From: Prunella strophiata
Taxonomy: Eukaryota; Chordata; Aves; Passeriformes; Prunellidae
Assembly (NCBI GenBank): GCA_036583965.1
Contig: JAZBQD010000030.1
Location: 81,038,800 to 81,102,799, forward strand
Direction: 5' to 3'
Length of the DNA stretch: 64,000 nucleotides
A program made the translations under genes and the position numbers. Positions 35,405 through 49,089 of this stretch are shown one piece after another. Under the pieces are notes generated by a model, which did no database searches, was not told the origin of the DNA, and worked only from the letters and a program-made list of their open reading frames with translations. Positions within the stretch are counted from its first letter, which is position 1. Each line of letters begins with the position of its first letter.

Positions 35405-38279
35405 TTTAGATATGAACAAACCCTCTGAGACATGGGTAGACATGGGAATTCTTTCTGCTCAATGGAAATCTAACACCTGTAATCTTCCATATCCAGAACA
35501 ATTTCTATAATTTAGCCAGTTGAGGACAAAAGGTTAAAATTACTTTGAGTATACTGATCCTGCTGAGTAAAAAAGAGACAAATATCAGACTACTTTCAGA
35601 GAGCAGTCTTATCCTCACCTTTCACATCTTTTAGATGTTAGGCCACTCTTTAACCATGATGGGATAAGGGATGCACCACCTTCCCCAAGACAAAACCAGT
35701 GTGGTTAAAAAGCCAATTTCCACTGGTAACAGCTTTTCACAAGAAGACTGGATTGAAATGTAGCAGTGTGGCTCTCCCATTCAAGTTAAGATGAGTTCAA
35801 GAATCCTGCCTCAATACAACAAAAGCACTCATTGGCTTTTATGGTCAGACCTGTGAAGAACTGGATGTAGCTCAATGTTCTAGTGAGTTACAGGTAGAAT
35901 TGTGTGGTACTTTATTTTATTATTATTTTGTTTTATGGTCATTAGAATCTGAAAACATGGAGGAGCTAAATTGGACAGCAAACATCTGTATAAGTCTGAG
36001 ATGCATGTGTCACCTGGGGAATTGTGAAGTAGGTATGTTTCTACATGTGGTCTGTCTTACTGAAACAATTGGCCCCCATAAAGAAGGTGCACAATGCAGT
36101 TACTTGGCCAGCCTAGGTACTAGCTAGCAATTCCCTGTATAGACCATCTGGCACAGGCAGGAGGACCTCAGAGGCACAGGAGTAGCTCATTCAAGGAAAG
36201 GCTCTATGGGAAGGCCACAAGTGCCTTTGTAGGTGAAGCCATTCTCTACAGGCAGAAGGAGTGACCACATCAACTCCATTTTTCAGCCTGCTTCTAAGCA
36301 TGTTATATATCTCCTCTCCACACTTCAATAATATTTTTCTCCTTGTCAGCTCAGGGGCTGTAATTCCAGCTCTGGAGTTAATATTGTATCCTCAGCTTTG
36401 ATTTTGAGCACATCTGCAGAGAAGTGAGAGTAGCCTTCACATCAGCTAAGTGCTCTCTTCAGACTGAGGAGGGGAGAAGAATGCATTCATTGCATGCAAT
36501 GAGAGTCTGCTGCACTCATGTGGTGAGAGCTGCTGGTATTGAAGACAACTTGGGTATCTCTGCACGCCACTGCACTCTTCTGGGTAGACCTTCCATGCTG
36601 CTTGATGTGCTCCTTCCAGCCCACATTGCCAAACTGCTCCTATGTACTGTCTTCAGACATTTCACAGAAATAACACCACAGTAAATAAAAACTCAGCAAA
36701 CAGACAGGGCTAACACTTCACTGTGGCTGAGGGTTTCTTCTCTCTTCTCCAAAAACTCCAGGAGTTAGAAAATGGCAGAATAGAGAGTGCTGTGAGGCCT
36801 CTCATTCCTGTACATTTCATGGTATGTCTCCAGAGCAATTTCATTGTCACACCAGCAAAAGGAGACTTCTCTCAGCATCACAGATATTTCTTGGGATTAT
36901 CCTTTCCACTCTATTTACCTTATAACTACTGTGTGTGTCCCCATGCACCTACCCAGAAGCAGACATCAAATGAATCTTGGAAACAGTAAACTGTGCTAAC
37001 TTCCATTCAGAGCTCTGCTCAATACTCCAGTGACTGATGGGTGGGGTGTCTTGTCCTTGCTGACTGAGTTTGTTTGAACTGGCAGCTTAGAGATGAGATT
37101 TCATTTCCCTGAGCTATCCTTCATTCCTTCTCATTTTTAATCCATACAGTTTTGTCCACCAGTTTGGCTGGTCACATTTATACTTTCACAGGAAAAAATA
37201 CAGGTCCTAGTGCTGAAAATTCCCTTCTTTCTTTCTAACTAAAAATTCCTGGTTTCCTTTTCCCCTTCTAATTAATTTTCCTCCACAATCTCCACCCCTT
37301 TTAGCTGTCTACTCATAGTATTCCCTAAGTTAACATTAATTTACATGTCTTATCCAAATGTACTTCGTATTTTAAATAGATTAGGACTCCATTCCTTTGA
37401 AGTAGTCATAATATTTGACAAGAAGCTTTCTCTTCCCCTTCCCACCACCTCCCCAAATGAATGCAATACCCTTGGAAAGGTCTGCATGCTCCACTGCAGT
37501 CTAGGGGGAGGGAGGAAGACATCTGTGTATATGCATAGGTACACTTACAGATTTGCATATGTTTGCATGTGTGCTTATGTGTGTGGCCATTCTGAAAATC
37601 CAAACCTGCCACAAAGGCAGAGCAGCACAGGTCTCCTCCTGCACTGCTGAGCCAACAGTCCTTGGCCCTGACCTGAAGAGATCCCCTCTGTAGATGCAAA
37701 ACATTTGCATCTTATTAAGGAAGAAGATAAGCTACTTTTCTAGAACTGTAAAGTTTGTGCAGCATGAAAGGGGAACTAATTTGTGAGCAGGAAAAGAGTA
37801 GAGACACATTTCTGTCAAGAGAGGGGTAGAGAGGAAAGCGGTACTGAATATTATTAAGCTACTTGATCACATATGTCTTTTCAAAGGAGAGAAGAGGACA
37901 TTAGCAGCAAACAGAGGAACATTGTCATCTGCAAACATAAATATTTCAGATTTCAGGTACACTGGGAATGTCATTAATGTAAAAACTGACAGGAAAGGGC
38001 CCTGGAGTCAGCAATGACCGTGGGAGGCACTTCAAGAGAGAGAAGAAGGGGCTCTGACAACAAGCACTGTAATAAAAATAATAAACTCCTTTGAAAGTCA
38101 TGCAGGAGAAAGGTAGGGAATCAGGACAAAGAAGCTGTATCCCTGCATTTCAGTTTGAGTCTGGAGGGGCAGAAGAGAGGAAAGGAAGAACTTGCTCCTT
38201 GCAGTGTTAAGTGCTCTTGTTGCTGGGGGTTAAGTAAGTTAGTGCCTGTGGCATGCCCTCCATCCTACAATGGAGAAAA
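35405..38279. other. non-coding stretch
   Basis: No supportable gene. Overlapping open frames on both strands at 37345-37710 are in different phases and have no recognised domain. Octamer words ATTTGCAT occur at 37551-37558 and again near 37704, which alone means little. Confidence 0.5.
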
Positions 38280-38680
38280 GGTGATCAATACTGTTCAAAT
38301 AGACCCTGGCCAGCAAGCTGGTTAGATGAAGAGAAGACATAAATGGAGCAATTAATTAGAAATAATTTAGATTTAAGGTGGAGATGAATGATATTACTTG
38401 CCAACAGGGTCAACGGATAGAGATTAAAGAGGAGCTTCAGCCACATGATGTGTTATTCCCTGTCAGCCAGAATATTGTCCTGGAAGGCTGGAGAGGCAAC
38501 AGAATAAAGGAGGTGAAAGGGTCAGCAATTGCTGCAGAGAGTATAGGCTAATTCTTTACTTGAATGAACATCTAAGTAGCATGGTCAGGGTCTTTCTTCT
38601 TGGTCCCATTCCACATCTAAAGTGCTCATTTTAATGAATTATATAGACATAAAATTGTTTAGCAAAATTTTTAAAAACTC
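38280..38680. other. candidate conserved non-coding block D
   Basis: Complex repeat-free sequence with an AATTAATTAG core at 38350-38359, further ATTAG/TAAT words and no open frame. It is flanked by more ordinary AT-rich DNA. A possible enhancer, by texture only. Confidence 0.25.
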
Positions 38681-39239
38681 AAAAAAAAATGAAAAGCTGT
38701 ATGAGAAATTTTGATTCCTTATGTGAATGAAAGTTATTCATATATGAACTTGGGATATGAATGCTCAGCACTGGAAGAACCTCTACATTATTCACCATTA
38801 GGGTTAAAAAGGACTATTTATTTCATATCTACATTATAGAATTACACAGATGTCCCTGTCTAGGTATTGGAGGGTTTAGACCTATAATTAAAAAATAAAA
38901 TGAACATAATAAGTAATATTTTTGACAACTGTCATTTAGTTCTTCATTATTTATGATGAAATTACATCAAATACTAGTAAATGTGCTTTAGGATGCTTTA
39001 GTATATTTTAATGAAGTCTTAATGGTTCTGAATCTCAGTATGACACCCTGCTATTATATATTTTCTGAGAAATAAGAAGAGACAAATCAAAATATTATGG
39101 ATGCAAATTACTGCATAGTAGGAAGTGAGGACCTCCTGTATTATTATTGTTGCTTCTTCAAGCAAGAAATTAACCCATTTCTGGGGGGGATGTGAGGGAG
39201 GAGTAAGGAGGGAAAAAAAACAAAAAAAGCAAGCTTGTT
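38681..39239. other. non-coding stretch
   Basis: AT-rich, with no gene or recognised repeat apart from short A runs near 38682 and 39212. Confidence 0.5.
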
Positions 39240-39510
39240 GCTCTTTCAAATTGGTCCTGATCCAAAGCAGGAGCCCTAAAGAACTTCCCTCGTCTAAATT
39301 TCCAGACTGGAACCAATCGATTGACCTTTGGCCTTTTATAACTAACTGCCCTAGAAGCTTTGAGTATTAAAGGAAATATATTTAAAAAGCATGTCTTCAT
39401 TTGTTTTAATGTTTTGAAATTTACCATGCTAATCAGTAAGTTAGAATAATCTTGAAATATTAACTGGCCATTTGTAATCTTTTTATCAACTACAAAGAAC
39501 ACATAAATGG
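39240..39510. other. candidate conserved non-coding block E
   Basis: Repeat-free sequence with the word AATCGATTGACCTTTGG near 39316-39332, which combines a CUT/homeodomain-like ATCGAT and a nuclear-receptor-like TGACCTTTG half-site. TAAT words follow. The minus-strand open frame across it (39170-39502) has no domain. Regulatory role is inferred from texture only. Confidence 0.25.
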
Positions 39511-40681
39511 ATCCCAGGTTTCCTCCCTGGGGGAGATAAGGAGTTTTTCAACTGATACCTCCATGGCTGGAAAGCCTGGGATCACTCCACAACACGTGGA
39601 GACTTCCAGACATTATTACATGCACTGAACGAATAATGTTTGTCTTTAATAATGTCCCCTCCAGATAGAATTTACCCAAATGTAAGCAACTTTGCATTAC
39701 TCAAACACTTGAAAATAATGCAAAGATCCAGGACAGAAATGCAAACCAGACAGCAAAAAATACAGTGCTATAGCTGAGCTTGATTCTTGCTAAAGTGGTT
39801 TATACGGGTGTCTGAAGGGCTGAAGCTAAAAACTAATGACAACATTCTGACATGATGAGTACCTGGCCTGTCTTCTGTGGACTGATTAAAATGTGCTTGA
39901 CCCAAATAAAACTTTAAATGGCTCCTAAAGAAGGAGAATCACAGAAGCAGAACCTTATTTTCGTTCTCGCATTTTAAAAGGGTAAGACACATATCTAATA
40001 TACAAAGGAATAAGGTGAGTCTCAGGCAAGTCAATTTCAGGGAAAAGAGCAGCTTTATTCCTCTAAACAATACATCAGGCAGAGGAGCAAAGGTGAGAGA
40101 AAGATTTACTTCTTCAATAAGTAGTAAGCAACATGATTTCACTCCGTGTTGAAGGAGATAAACACAATTCTTCCATTCAGATATGATAAAAGCTACCAAT
40201 AAAAACATAACAAGTAAGAAATATATGGTCTGACGCTGTTGTACATGGCCAGAAGGTGCTCTGATTTGGGGTAGTTTATCTATTCATTTTGGGGTAGTTA
40301 TCTATTCACAATGCTCTAAGTTTGACTGGCAATTTCTGTTATGCATTATGTTGTCATACAAGAACAAGATGGTGCCTGCGTCTGCTCCTGGAAAATGAGA
40401 AGCAAACTTTGTCTCACTGATGTTATTAAAACACATCAGATCTACCAGGGGACACATGCATGCATGATGGTAGCACACTTATGCAATATGCATTTCAGTT
40501 GAATGACAGTAGTACACTGTCCACATTAGTGACAAACTGAAAGAAATTTATGGAAGACTATAAAATGTACAGAGCTGACCATAGAGGTGCTAATTCTTAC
40601 AAGGACAGACTAGAAGAATCAAAAAACTAAAAATGTTGTGCAGCTATTACCAACAAGCACACAATCTTAAAGATAAAACCA
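39511..40681. other. non-coding stretch
   Basis: No supportable gene. A near-duplicate motif, TTTGGGGTAGTT-TATCTATTCA, occurs twice at about 40265-40310. An 89-codon minus open frame at 39939-40208 is unassigned. Confidence 0.5.
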
Positions 40682-40797
40682 CAAAAAAAAAAAAAAACAA
40701 ACCAAAAACAAAAACAAAACAAACAAACAACAAAAAAAAAAAACAAAAACAAACAAACAAACAAACCAAAAACAAAAACAAAAACAAAAAAAAACCC
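40679..40797. repeat. A-rich CAAA/CAAAA simple repeat
   Basis: About 118 bases of A runs with regularly spaced C, mainly CAAA and CAAAAA units. The open frames across it on both strands (Lys/Asn/Thr-rich on plus, Phe-rich on minus) are products of the repeat and not genes. Confidence 0.92.
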
Positions 40798-43700
40798 AGA
40801 AACTGGTTTCCTTCCAGAATTGCAAAATGTAGGACAGTGAAATAGCAAAATACTACCCATAAAACAATATCCTCCCTCTACATGCATACAGTGCTGCCAA
40901 AATCTGCATGGGAAAAGGAAAGAACAGCTTCGCTTAAAAATTGTTTTTGTGTATAAATATCAGCAGCAAAAGAGTTATCAGTCTAAAAAAAAAAAAAAAA
41001 AAAGAAGTGAAAATATATTTTGTGTTTTTATGTTATCACACTTTTTCTCTGTTTGCCCTTCCCACCTACTCTACCAGTAACTCCTAAATCTATTGCTCAG
41101 TTTCAACATCCTTGATGGAGAGTAATATTTCAAAGACATTACATATCTATATGCATTCTTAAAATATATGTTCAGATAACAGAGATACCTTGCTCAGAGA
41201 AAAAATATAGGATGAGTCAGAAAACTGAATGCATGGAGGAGAAAGACATTACAATTCTAAAATCATGGAAAAAGAATTGTAATTTGAGCAGGAGACTGTA
41301 TCTTATTAGATATTACACAATATAAACACAAGGAAATCATTCCTAAAAAAAAAAAAGAAACCACACCAAAAAACCCAAAAAACCCAAACAACTGCAGACT
41401 GAAGAGTCCAAGAAATTTGTGTCCAGATGTAGTTACAAGGAATATTTCCAAGCTCTCATCAGTGAAGGTCTAGTGAATTTCCTCCACAGTTTGGAGAGCT
41501 ATGCAGCTGACCTCCACTGGTGCCTACTCTAGGCTGAGCTGAGAGCATCCTCAGACAACTTTTACTTTATTGACTAGAGGTTCATAGGCTGTAATAGCAA
41601 TGGTTTTCCATGGCATTAGACAAATATATTTAGGCAACAGAACTGAGCTCTGATAACTATCTTAAACTTTATTTGTTCCACTGATAGGAGAACTGCTAGC
41701 ATTTCTGTGCTTTCTAAACATTTTTCTTCCTGTTCTTTTACTGTTGTCATTCTGCCATGATCAGATTACTGCAACAAGAACATCTGTCACTGCCATCTTT
41801 GTAGACTGCCATCTCTACACAAGTTTGATACATTTCTTTTTACCTGTCACATTTTCTTTTGTGGCCATGGGCACGTAATAGCCACAGACATCCTTGAGCA
41901 TGCACCACAAAACAGATTACCACAGCTTTAGAATATGTGTGAATAAGGATTACAGTGAGCAAGGTGCTACTGTAACTCAGGGAATTTCTAAGCAAAATAT
42001 ATTTGCAGACTTCATAATAATCCTGAGGGCATAAATAGTATCTAATATATCTAGGATTTTGTTCCTTATCACACACTCTTATTTTGCTGATTCTCTAATG
42101 CCTTTAATTTATTCAAATCAGTACTCTAATAAAAACATGGCTTCAGACTTCTTCATATACATTTGAAGATTTTTAAAGACCAACTTCATGACAAAGATTA
42201 GAGAAACTATTTTTCTAAAATTATTTTTCCTGATGTGTTTCTACACATAGTGAGAACAAATTTAAATAGCAAGCTGGAACAGAATGCAAAAAACTTTTTG
42301 AGAGAAAGTACCCCACATGATTTGTAAATATTTTTTAATTCTCTACAATTGGAATTGAGACTGTAGGAGCCACCAAAACACTTCCTTGTGCTTAAGTGAG
42401 AAAAGTTTTAGAAGACTGAAAGCAAGGACCAATGTAGAAAGAGCAAATAATATTTTAAAAAATGAGCTTCCTTAGTGACTAAAATCAATAGGGACAATTA
42501 TGTCACATGGTCATTGATGATTTGATACCTTGTGCTAGGTCTCAGAGTGTGAAAATATAGAGGAGTTCTTCAGGACAGGAGTGATTGATGTACTGCATGT
42601 GGGCAATGAACTATGCTGATCAGCTTAACCCATTGGCCAAAAGAAAAAGGAAGATAAATGTGGAGTTCAGCAGCAGCTTTTAAATCCCAAGGTTGACCCT
42701 AGCTGGTACATGGACATGAACATCTTTGATTCTGCACTAGGGGCCAAAGCAGTAGAGTGACCCTAAAAATGCTTTTCAAAGATGCAGAGCCACTTACATG
42801 CAGAGACAAACAGTCAGAAAAATGGTGACTCTTGTGATGGTGACTTGTGATGGAGAGATGAATCCATGCATGTTCCCATACAAGGGGTTTAATGTGCTGC
42901 AAAAATGGGACAGGGCAATTAAATGAGAGAAAAGTTGCATTGGGCAAAATTAGGTTGTTCACCTACGGTCTGGCAGGATTAATTCTGATACAGTTCACCC
43001 ACCCAAATCCTGTTTTTTCAGGCTTAGTGCCAAGATGAGAGAAGCATTTCCGATAGGCAAACTGCAGGCTTCAAGTATTTATAAACAGAGGGATAGAAAA
43101 GGATCTGAAAGATTGTTCAGATTGCTCATGTAACTATTAAACTCATGTGGAACATGGTGTCAACCCCTGAATGCACTGAGAAAAGGAAGCATTCAATGAG
43201 GAAAATTTAATAAAAACAAACATATTCTGATAGGATTACAGCATCAAAAGTGCATGTGTTCCACATGTTTTTATTTCTCTTTAAAATTAGAAAAAATATC
43301 TTTGCTTGATGCATCCTGTAGGGCACTAAGCCAGAAAACACTATTATACTATTTCTTGCTTCATAAAGAATTTCATTTAAACTATGAACCTTGTGATAGG
43401 TAATTATATGCAGGAAGCAGAGCACATATGAATTTTATATTTACGGTCTACGCTGAGGTCACAATTTAAATTCTAAAAACTGCCTTCAGAAATACCAGTT
43501 AGTGTGTCGTTTTTATTTTAATTGCATTTCCTCCCCTCTGGTACAGCATGATCAACTGAAAATCAGAACACATGTTTTATGTAACATATTTAAAATCTAG
43601 CAATAAACTATTACCATCCATATAAACATTAAATCCATTTGGAATGTTGCTAACAGGGGAAGGTCGTGGGAGGTGCTAGTAGATCCTTTTGCCCATGAAA

Positions 43701-46700
43701 AGAAAACAGCATTAAAAATTTTCACATGCTCCTCATAACAACTGCTGTTAATGAGCTGCTCTCCTTCTTCCTGTGGTGCAATCATTATAACTTTTTATTT
43801 CCAACTACAGATATCTGTAAAACTAGAATTACGATTTTTTTTTTCCTTTTTTTAATGCCAGTGAAATATAAATATGCCAGTTCCTTTTGTTGCAGTAAGT
43901 AATGGCACCAGAAGAAACTGGGGCACAGAGAGGACTTAGTTCCACATCCCATCCAGTCAGAACTATGGGACTACCAGTATTAGAGGTTGTGTTGTTTTTC
44001 CCAAGGGTCCATTTTTTCAAAGTTCAACACTGAATGTGATCTCCAGCTTAGGAACCTGAACCTTGACCTTTTTCTGGCTGTGTACAGTACCTGTAAATCT
44101 CAGAGTGCCCTTTGCCTCCTGACTGCTGCATGTGGGTTGTGGCTGGTCTCCAAAATGTTGGCAACAACTGCTCTTACCCAAGATGGTTGTGTGGTTACAA
44201 CACCCTCATGGAAGGAGATGTGTTCTGTCAATTGGCAGTGAGGAGTCCTGCTGAGGAAACCCCATCTTCTGCTCTCTGTGTCCAGGTTTTAATCCTCCAC
44301 TCTACAAAATCTCTGTGAGCAGGCTGGGGCATTCATCTATACTCCTTCTGTACTCAAGGAGAAAATCAAAATCCCCTGGAGGAAGGTTCAACCCATCATA
44401 AAACCTGATAACTCCTCAGGCAGATGTGATAAATGTATGGAAAGGGGACTCTGTTCACACTACTGAAAGCACAGGACAACACCCTGAGAGTTAGAAGACC
44501 ACAGTCAAGTGGAATGAATCTTATGCAAAACAGTTAAATAGTTGTTAAATGAACATATTTCAGATTGTCTTCATTCATGTAACCAAAGTTTTTAACTCTG
44601 GGCTGGAAGCACACATTCCAAAGAGGAGCAGTTTAGCTTCTGTGATCCATTTGGTCTCTTCACTTGGAGTGATGACAGGATGTCACATTGCAATGACATC
44701 TTTATGTGACAACTTTTTCACTAAAATTCAGTGAGCTATCAGTTCTTTGTGACAGCTCAGGGAAGCAATCAAACAGGGATGATCAGGCAATTTCAGATTA
44801 TTTTAATTTAATTTTTTTTTTTTTTTTTTGGTATTTTCTTATCCCCTATTCTAAAGGAAATGTCTGGATGTTCAAGACTCGGTCACTGTGATTGGAACAG
44901 GATATACACCTTTGACCTTGAATTTTAAAATACACCATATAACACAAATCCCTGCCATCTAGTTTCTATCATACCTTCATCATTTGTCATAGAAAATTTT
45001 TTGATTGACTTAACATTGATACTTAACATACATATGCTGAAGCTGAAAGACCCAGTTCCTCAACTGGTACAAGTCAGACTAGTTCTATTAACATAAATTG
45101 AAGCTGACTGATTTATACCACCTGACAAAAGAGACCAGTATGTAATAGAAATCTGAAAGGCCCTTACATTTTACCTGACACTTACAGAGGTTTTAATCAA
45201 ATTCTACATTTGCTTGTTTGATTTTTGGCACAAGAGAATTTTTTTCTTAGTATTTGTTGCACGCCAGGATTAAAACCAAAAAAAGCCCAGAACCACATAG
45301 TAAATTGTTACAATTCATGAGTAAATTATCTGTGTGATGATTAAAAACAAAAAGAAGCTGTGAGCAAAAGCCAAATTAAACTGCCACTTGACATACACCT
45401 GAGAGCAATGACATCTTATTATATAGGGGACTCATATGTTCACTCCTGCCTCAGCTGAGACTTTTCATGACATGGAGATAACTACACATGGGAATAGAAA
45501 TATTTACCCAGATGAAAATGAATGCCAGCTCTTTAAAAATAAAATAATATGTTTTGAGGCATCATTGTCTGAATTTTTCCTGATGCAGTCACAGGAAACA
45601 TTGAAAAATGTGGTCTTGGGTTTTTAAATCTTCACTACATAATTTTAAATACAAAGACATTACCTATGGCTAAAAAAGTCCTAGAACCATAAATCACTAA
45701 GGAAGCCATAAATCACTAAGAAAGGATGAGAGGGTATTTTGGAAAACTATAATGATATATCAGTCTTGTTCTTGGATTACTCCCTAGGCCTCTGTTACAG
45801 GCTGTATGTGGATAAGGACAGTGGGCTTGTTGGGCCTTGGTCTGATCCAGTAAAGTTATGATTGTGCTCTTCCTTTCAACTGACAGCTGAATAACATGTG
45901 ACCTCACAGTCTGAAAATAAATTAAATCCCCAAAAGTACTGTTGAAATCGGATAATAAATTGATTGAAACATTTTACTTGAGGGGATTGCTATGAAGTTT
46001 GTAGAGTTGCATTTGAAATTCTCTGATTTTTTAATGACATTTTAAAAAAATAAAAATAAAAAATAATAAACAAAACAGTGCACTTAGCAACACGATCAAA
46101 TTTTTGCCTTTCTAAAAATATTTTCAATGGGATAGAAAAGTAGCAAATTTTGACACTGAATATTTTTAAAAGATATTTCAAACTCTGAAGAATTAGCCAT
46201 CTTCAAGACTGAAATGAACACTTTAAGATCAGAGTCAGAAATAACCCTTTTCCCACATGATCATGGCATTTGAACAGAACAGACAATATTAGCATTTTCT
46301 GTTTGCAGACTGACTGGATCACTGGAAGATTTAAGTGTCCTTCTAATCTTAGACAGTAGGAAAACATTAGTTTTTTGTCCTTGCTCTCTATCCAACATAA
46401 TATTAGGTATATAGCAAAGTATGACATCTGAACTCCAGAAACCACACTCAGTAATTTTAACAAATGCACAAATGCAAACAATAGAAAAGAGGGAATCCCA
46501 TGAGGCAGGGTAAAGACTATTTAAAGGAATGGTATCTAATTCATATATACTACAGTTTCTTTTACAGCAAATCTGTAAATAACTTTTCATTGTAGTATGT
46601 CATGAGGCACAAGAACATATGTTGTGTTGAATTCCAAACATATGACCTCTGCTGCATTCCTTTCATCTAATCATTATATAATTCTGTCAGCAAGAACAAT

Positions 46701-46978
46701 CAAGTCTGATGTGCTTAAGTGTTTGCAGGATTGAGCTTGGATACTCTGAAAGTTCATTCCTTTAACAGGGGTATCATAATTTTGCAGTGGGAAAGTACTC
46801 AATCTCTTAGAATGGTAAATGAAAGGATTTTTTTTTTTTTTAATTACTATAATAGTTTGATTTAATAGTTTCATTTAATTTTGAACCATTATTGTCTCCA
46901 TTAAAAAAATTATTAGCAATACAGAAATTACTTAGTTAATTTTCATTGTAACTCGCAATGGATCCAGCATTTCTTGGC
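40798..46978. other. non-coding stretch
   Basis: No supportable gene in about 6 kb. It holds A runs at about 40986-41003 and 41345-41356, a T19-class run near 44812-44830, and a small duplication of ATAAATCACTAAG near 45691-45720. Open frames of 60-109 codons are scattered on both strands without recognised domains. Overlapping open frames at 43987-44318 are likewise unassigned. Confidence 0.5.
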
Positions 46979-47017
46979 TGAGCCAACAGAAATGGAATTC
47001 TGAGCCAACAGAAATGG
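46979..47017. repeat. 17-bp direct repeat, period 22
   Basis: TGAGCCAACAGAAATGG occurs at 46979-46995 and again, unchanged, at 47001-47017. Confidence 0.92.
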
Positions 47018-48572
47018 CAATTCCCAAAGCTTTGCAGCAGTCAGCAGAAGTCAGTCAATACACATCAGAAGAAGACCTGGTTTTTATGATCAAATATTTC
47101 CACAACTTCTTTCTAACACACCAGTATCAAATATAACTCACAGAAATAATCCTAATGAATTCAAGTTGTATATGAAAAGACCATGTTTATAGATAATACA
47201 AATGCCAGAGTGATCAGAGGATCATGAGACAGAAGTCATCATTTTAGAAATGAACAATTATGGCCTTGCTGTATTTTCTAACACTTCCAAAGTGTGAGAG
47301 GGCACTTTTAAACCTGAGCAACTAGCACTTACCTACAGCATTTCTAATGGTGGAGGTTTACCTGACTAAATAATGACAATCCTGATCTCTATAACTCAGT
47401 TACTCCAGGCTCCTGTTACAGACAACTGAAAGAAGCAGGCACTTCATTCTTTTCCAGTGTCTGAAACAGGTCAGATGTACAGTGACCTCAGAGTGCCTAT
47501 TCCTCTCCATTTCACTTGGTAGCATAAGAAAGCACAGCTCTGAGAGTTTCATTGTTCTTACCACATTCCCTAGAGCTGAATTTTCATCCATATTTTGGTC
47601 TGTTTATGTGAATAAAATGGAAAAGTAAGATGGCCTTCCTTTTTAGACACTCTCATTCTTTCAAAACCTTTAGTAACTATTACAAAATTAGTTTTCTTTT
47701 AGTATCTGATGCTCTTTATTTTTCTTTACAAATAAACCGTCTTGCAGAATATCTTGCCTTCAACTTCTCCTTTTCCTTTGTAATAATAATAATAATAATA
47801 ACAACAACAAGAATTTTGTCTGAAGAACAGGAGAGCTAATGACTCATAACTTTGAAATCTATTCTAATAATTCACCTGAATTTTATCTGATATAGCTTGT
47901 GCCTTAGGAGAGCTGGAACTAAAGAAAAAAGACTCTGATATAATTGTAATGTATGCACATGTTTATTCACCTGAAGCCACTACATTTGTACCAACAGAAA
48001 AGAGAATCATGCCACAGATGCCAGTGCTTTGCTCTCCAAAATTTTCTAAAACCTTCTGTACACCTAATTATGTCTACTCCTAAATTTTTGTATAGGAAGT
48101 AGACAGATGAGTCAGGTTCAAAGACAATTTCAGAGGTACTGCTTTATACAAACTGCAGTAGATCCAACACAAAGAATTGCTCCTGCTAGGCAGGAACAGG
48201 AACTCAGCTATAAGTCTCCTCAGACATCACCTGAGTTGTTCTAAGAGTAGTTCCTCTGGATTGATTTGTTTTCATTTTTCACAGAAACTATTTAAAAAGT
48301 TTTTGGAATGGAAACAGGAAATTTCTTAACATCTTGGAATTTTTATAAGAGGGGAATATTATTTCCTCTCTAGTTTTATGAGTAGCTGCTTTTACTTTTT
48401 TAGCTGTATATTTATAATCAATACAAGTAATTATGATAAGATAAACTAACTACTTGGTGAATCACTTAACCAGAATCAAATGTAAATGAAAAAAAAAAAA
48501 TTGCTATAGCAGACAGTCAAAACCTAATTAGTGAGATTTGCTTCCAGTTCTGACATGCAAAAGAATAAGAAA
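47018..48572. other. non-coding stretch with a (TAA)n run
   Basis: No supportable gene. Positions 47781-47810 hold a (TAA)n run of about seven units passing into (CAA)n. An A11-class run lies near 48489-48499. Confidence 0.5.
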
Positions 48573-48680
48573 TATTAAAAACAACAACAAAACAAAACAA
48601 ACAAGCAAAAAAAACAAAACAAAGCAGAACAAAACAAAACAAAAAAAAACCAACAAAACAAAGCAAAACAAATCTAAAAA
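48573..48680. repeat. A-rich (AAAAC)n-type simple repeat
   Basis: About 105 bases of AAAC and AAAAC units with some G interruptions. The Lys/Asn/Thr-rich open frame across it is a repeat artefact. Confidence 0.9.
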
Positions 48681-49089
48681 AAGAGTACAAAAGAGTACAT
48701 TTATAGAACCAACATTAGCTGAAGAATCAAAATATTGGTTATTTACTGGCCATAGATTAGAACATCACCAGAATGTTCATACCTGAAACTGAGTATTTTC
48801 CAGGGAATCTATTCTAGAATAAAACAAATTTGGTTACTTACAATTGTTACACAAGAAAGCAGAAAAAGGTTTGCAATTCTTACAAAAATGCAGCACAGAA
48901 AACCCATTTCTTTTAAGATTGGGAGCGACCCTTTTCACACCAGAGCATGATCTGTGTTTAATAACCTCAGAGTCAACTACTCATAGCAATTTTAAGTTCC
49001 CATGCCTCCTGTGGAAATCTCATCTTTGACTTTCCTTCTTGGAAAGCTGCATAACCTCTTGACAACTATCAAAATGAAACAGATGTATC

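Noticed and set aside
37551..37711. Two octamer (ATTTGCAT) words as a possible promoter
   Set aside because: Eight-base words recur by chance in 64 kb of AT-rich DNA, and no supporting TATA or exon context is present.
40627..40887. Phe/Val-rich minus frame and Lys/Asn-rich plus frame
   Set aside because: Both are artefacts of the CAAA-rich simple repeat.
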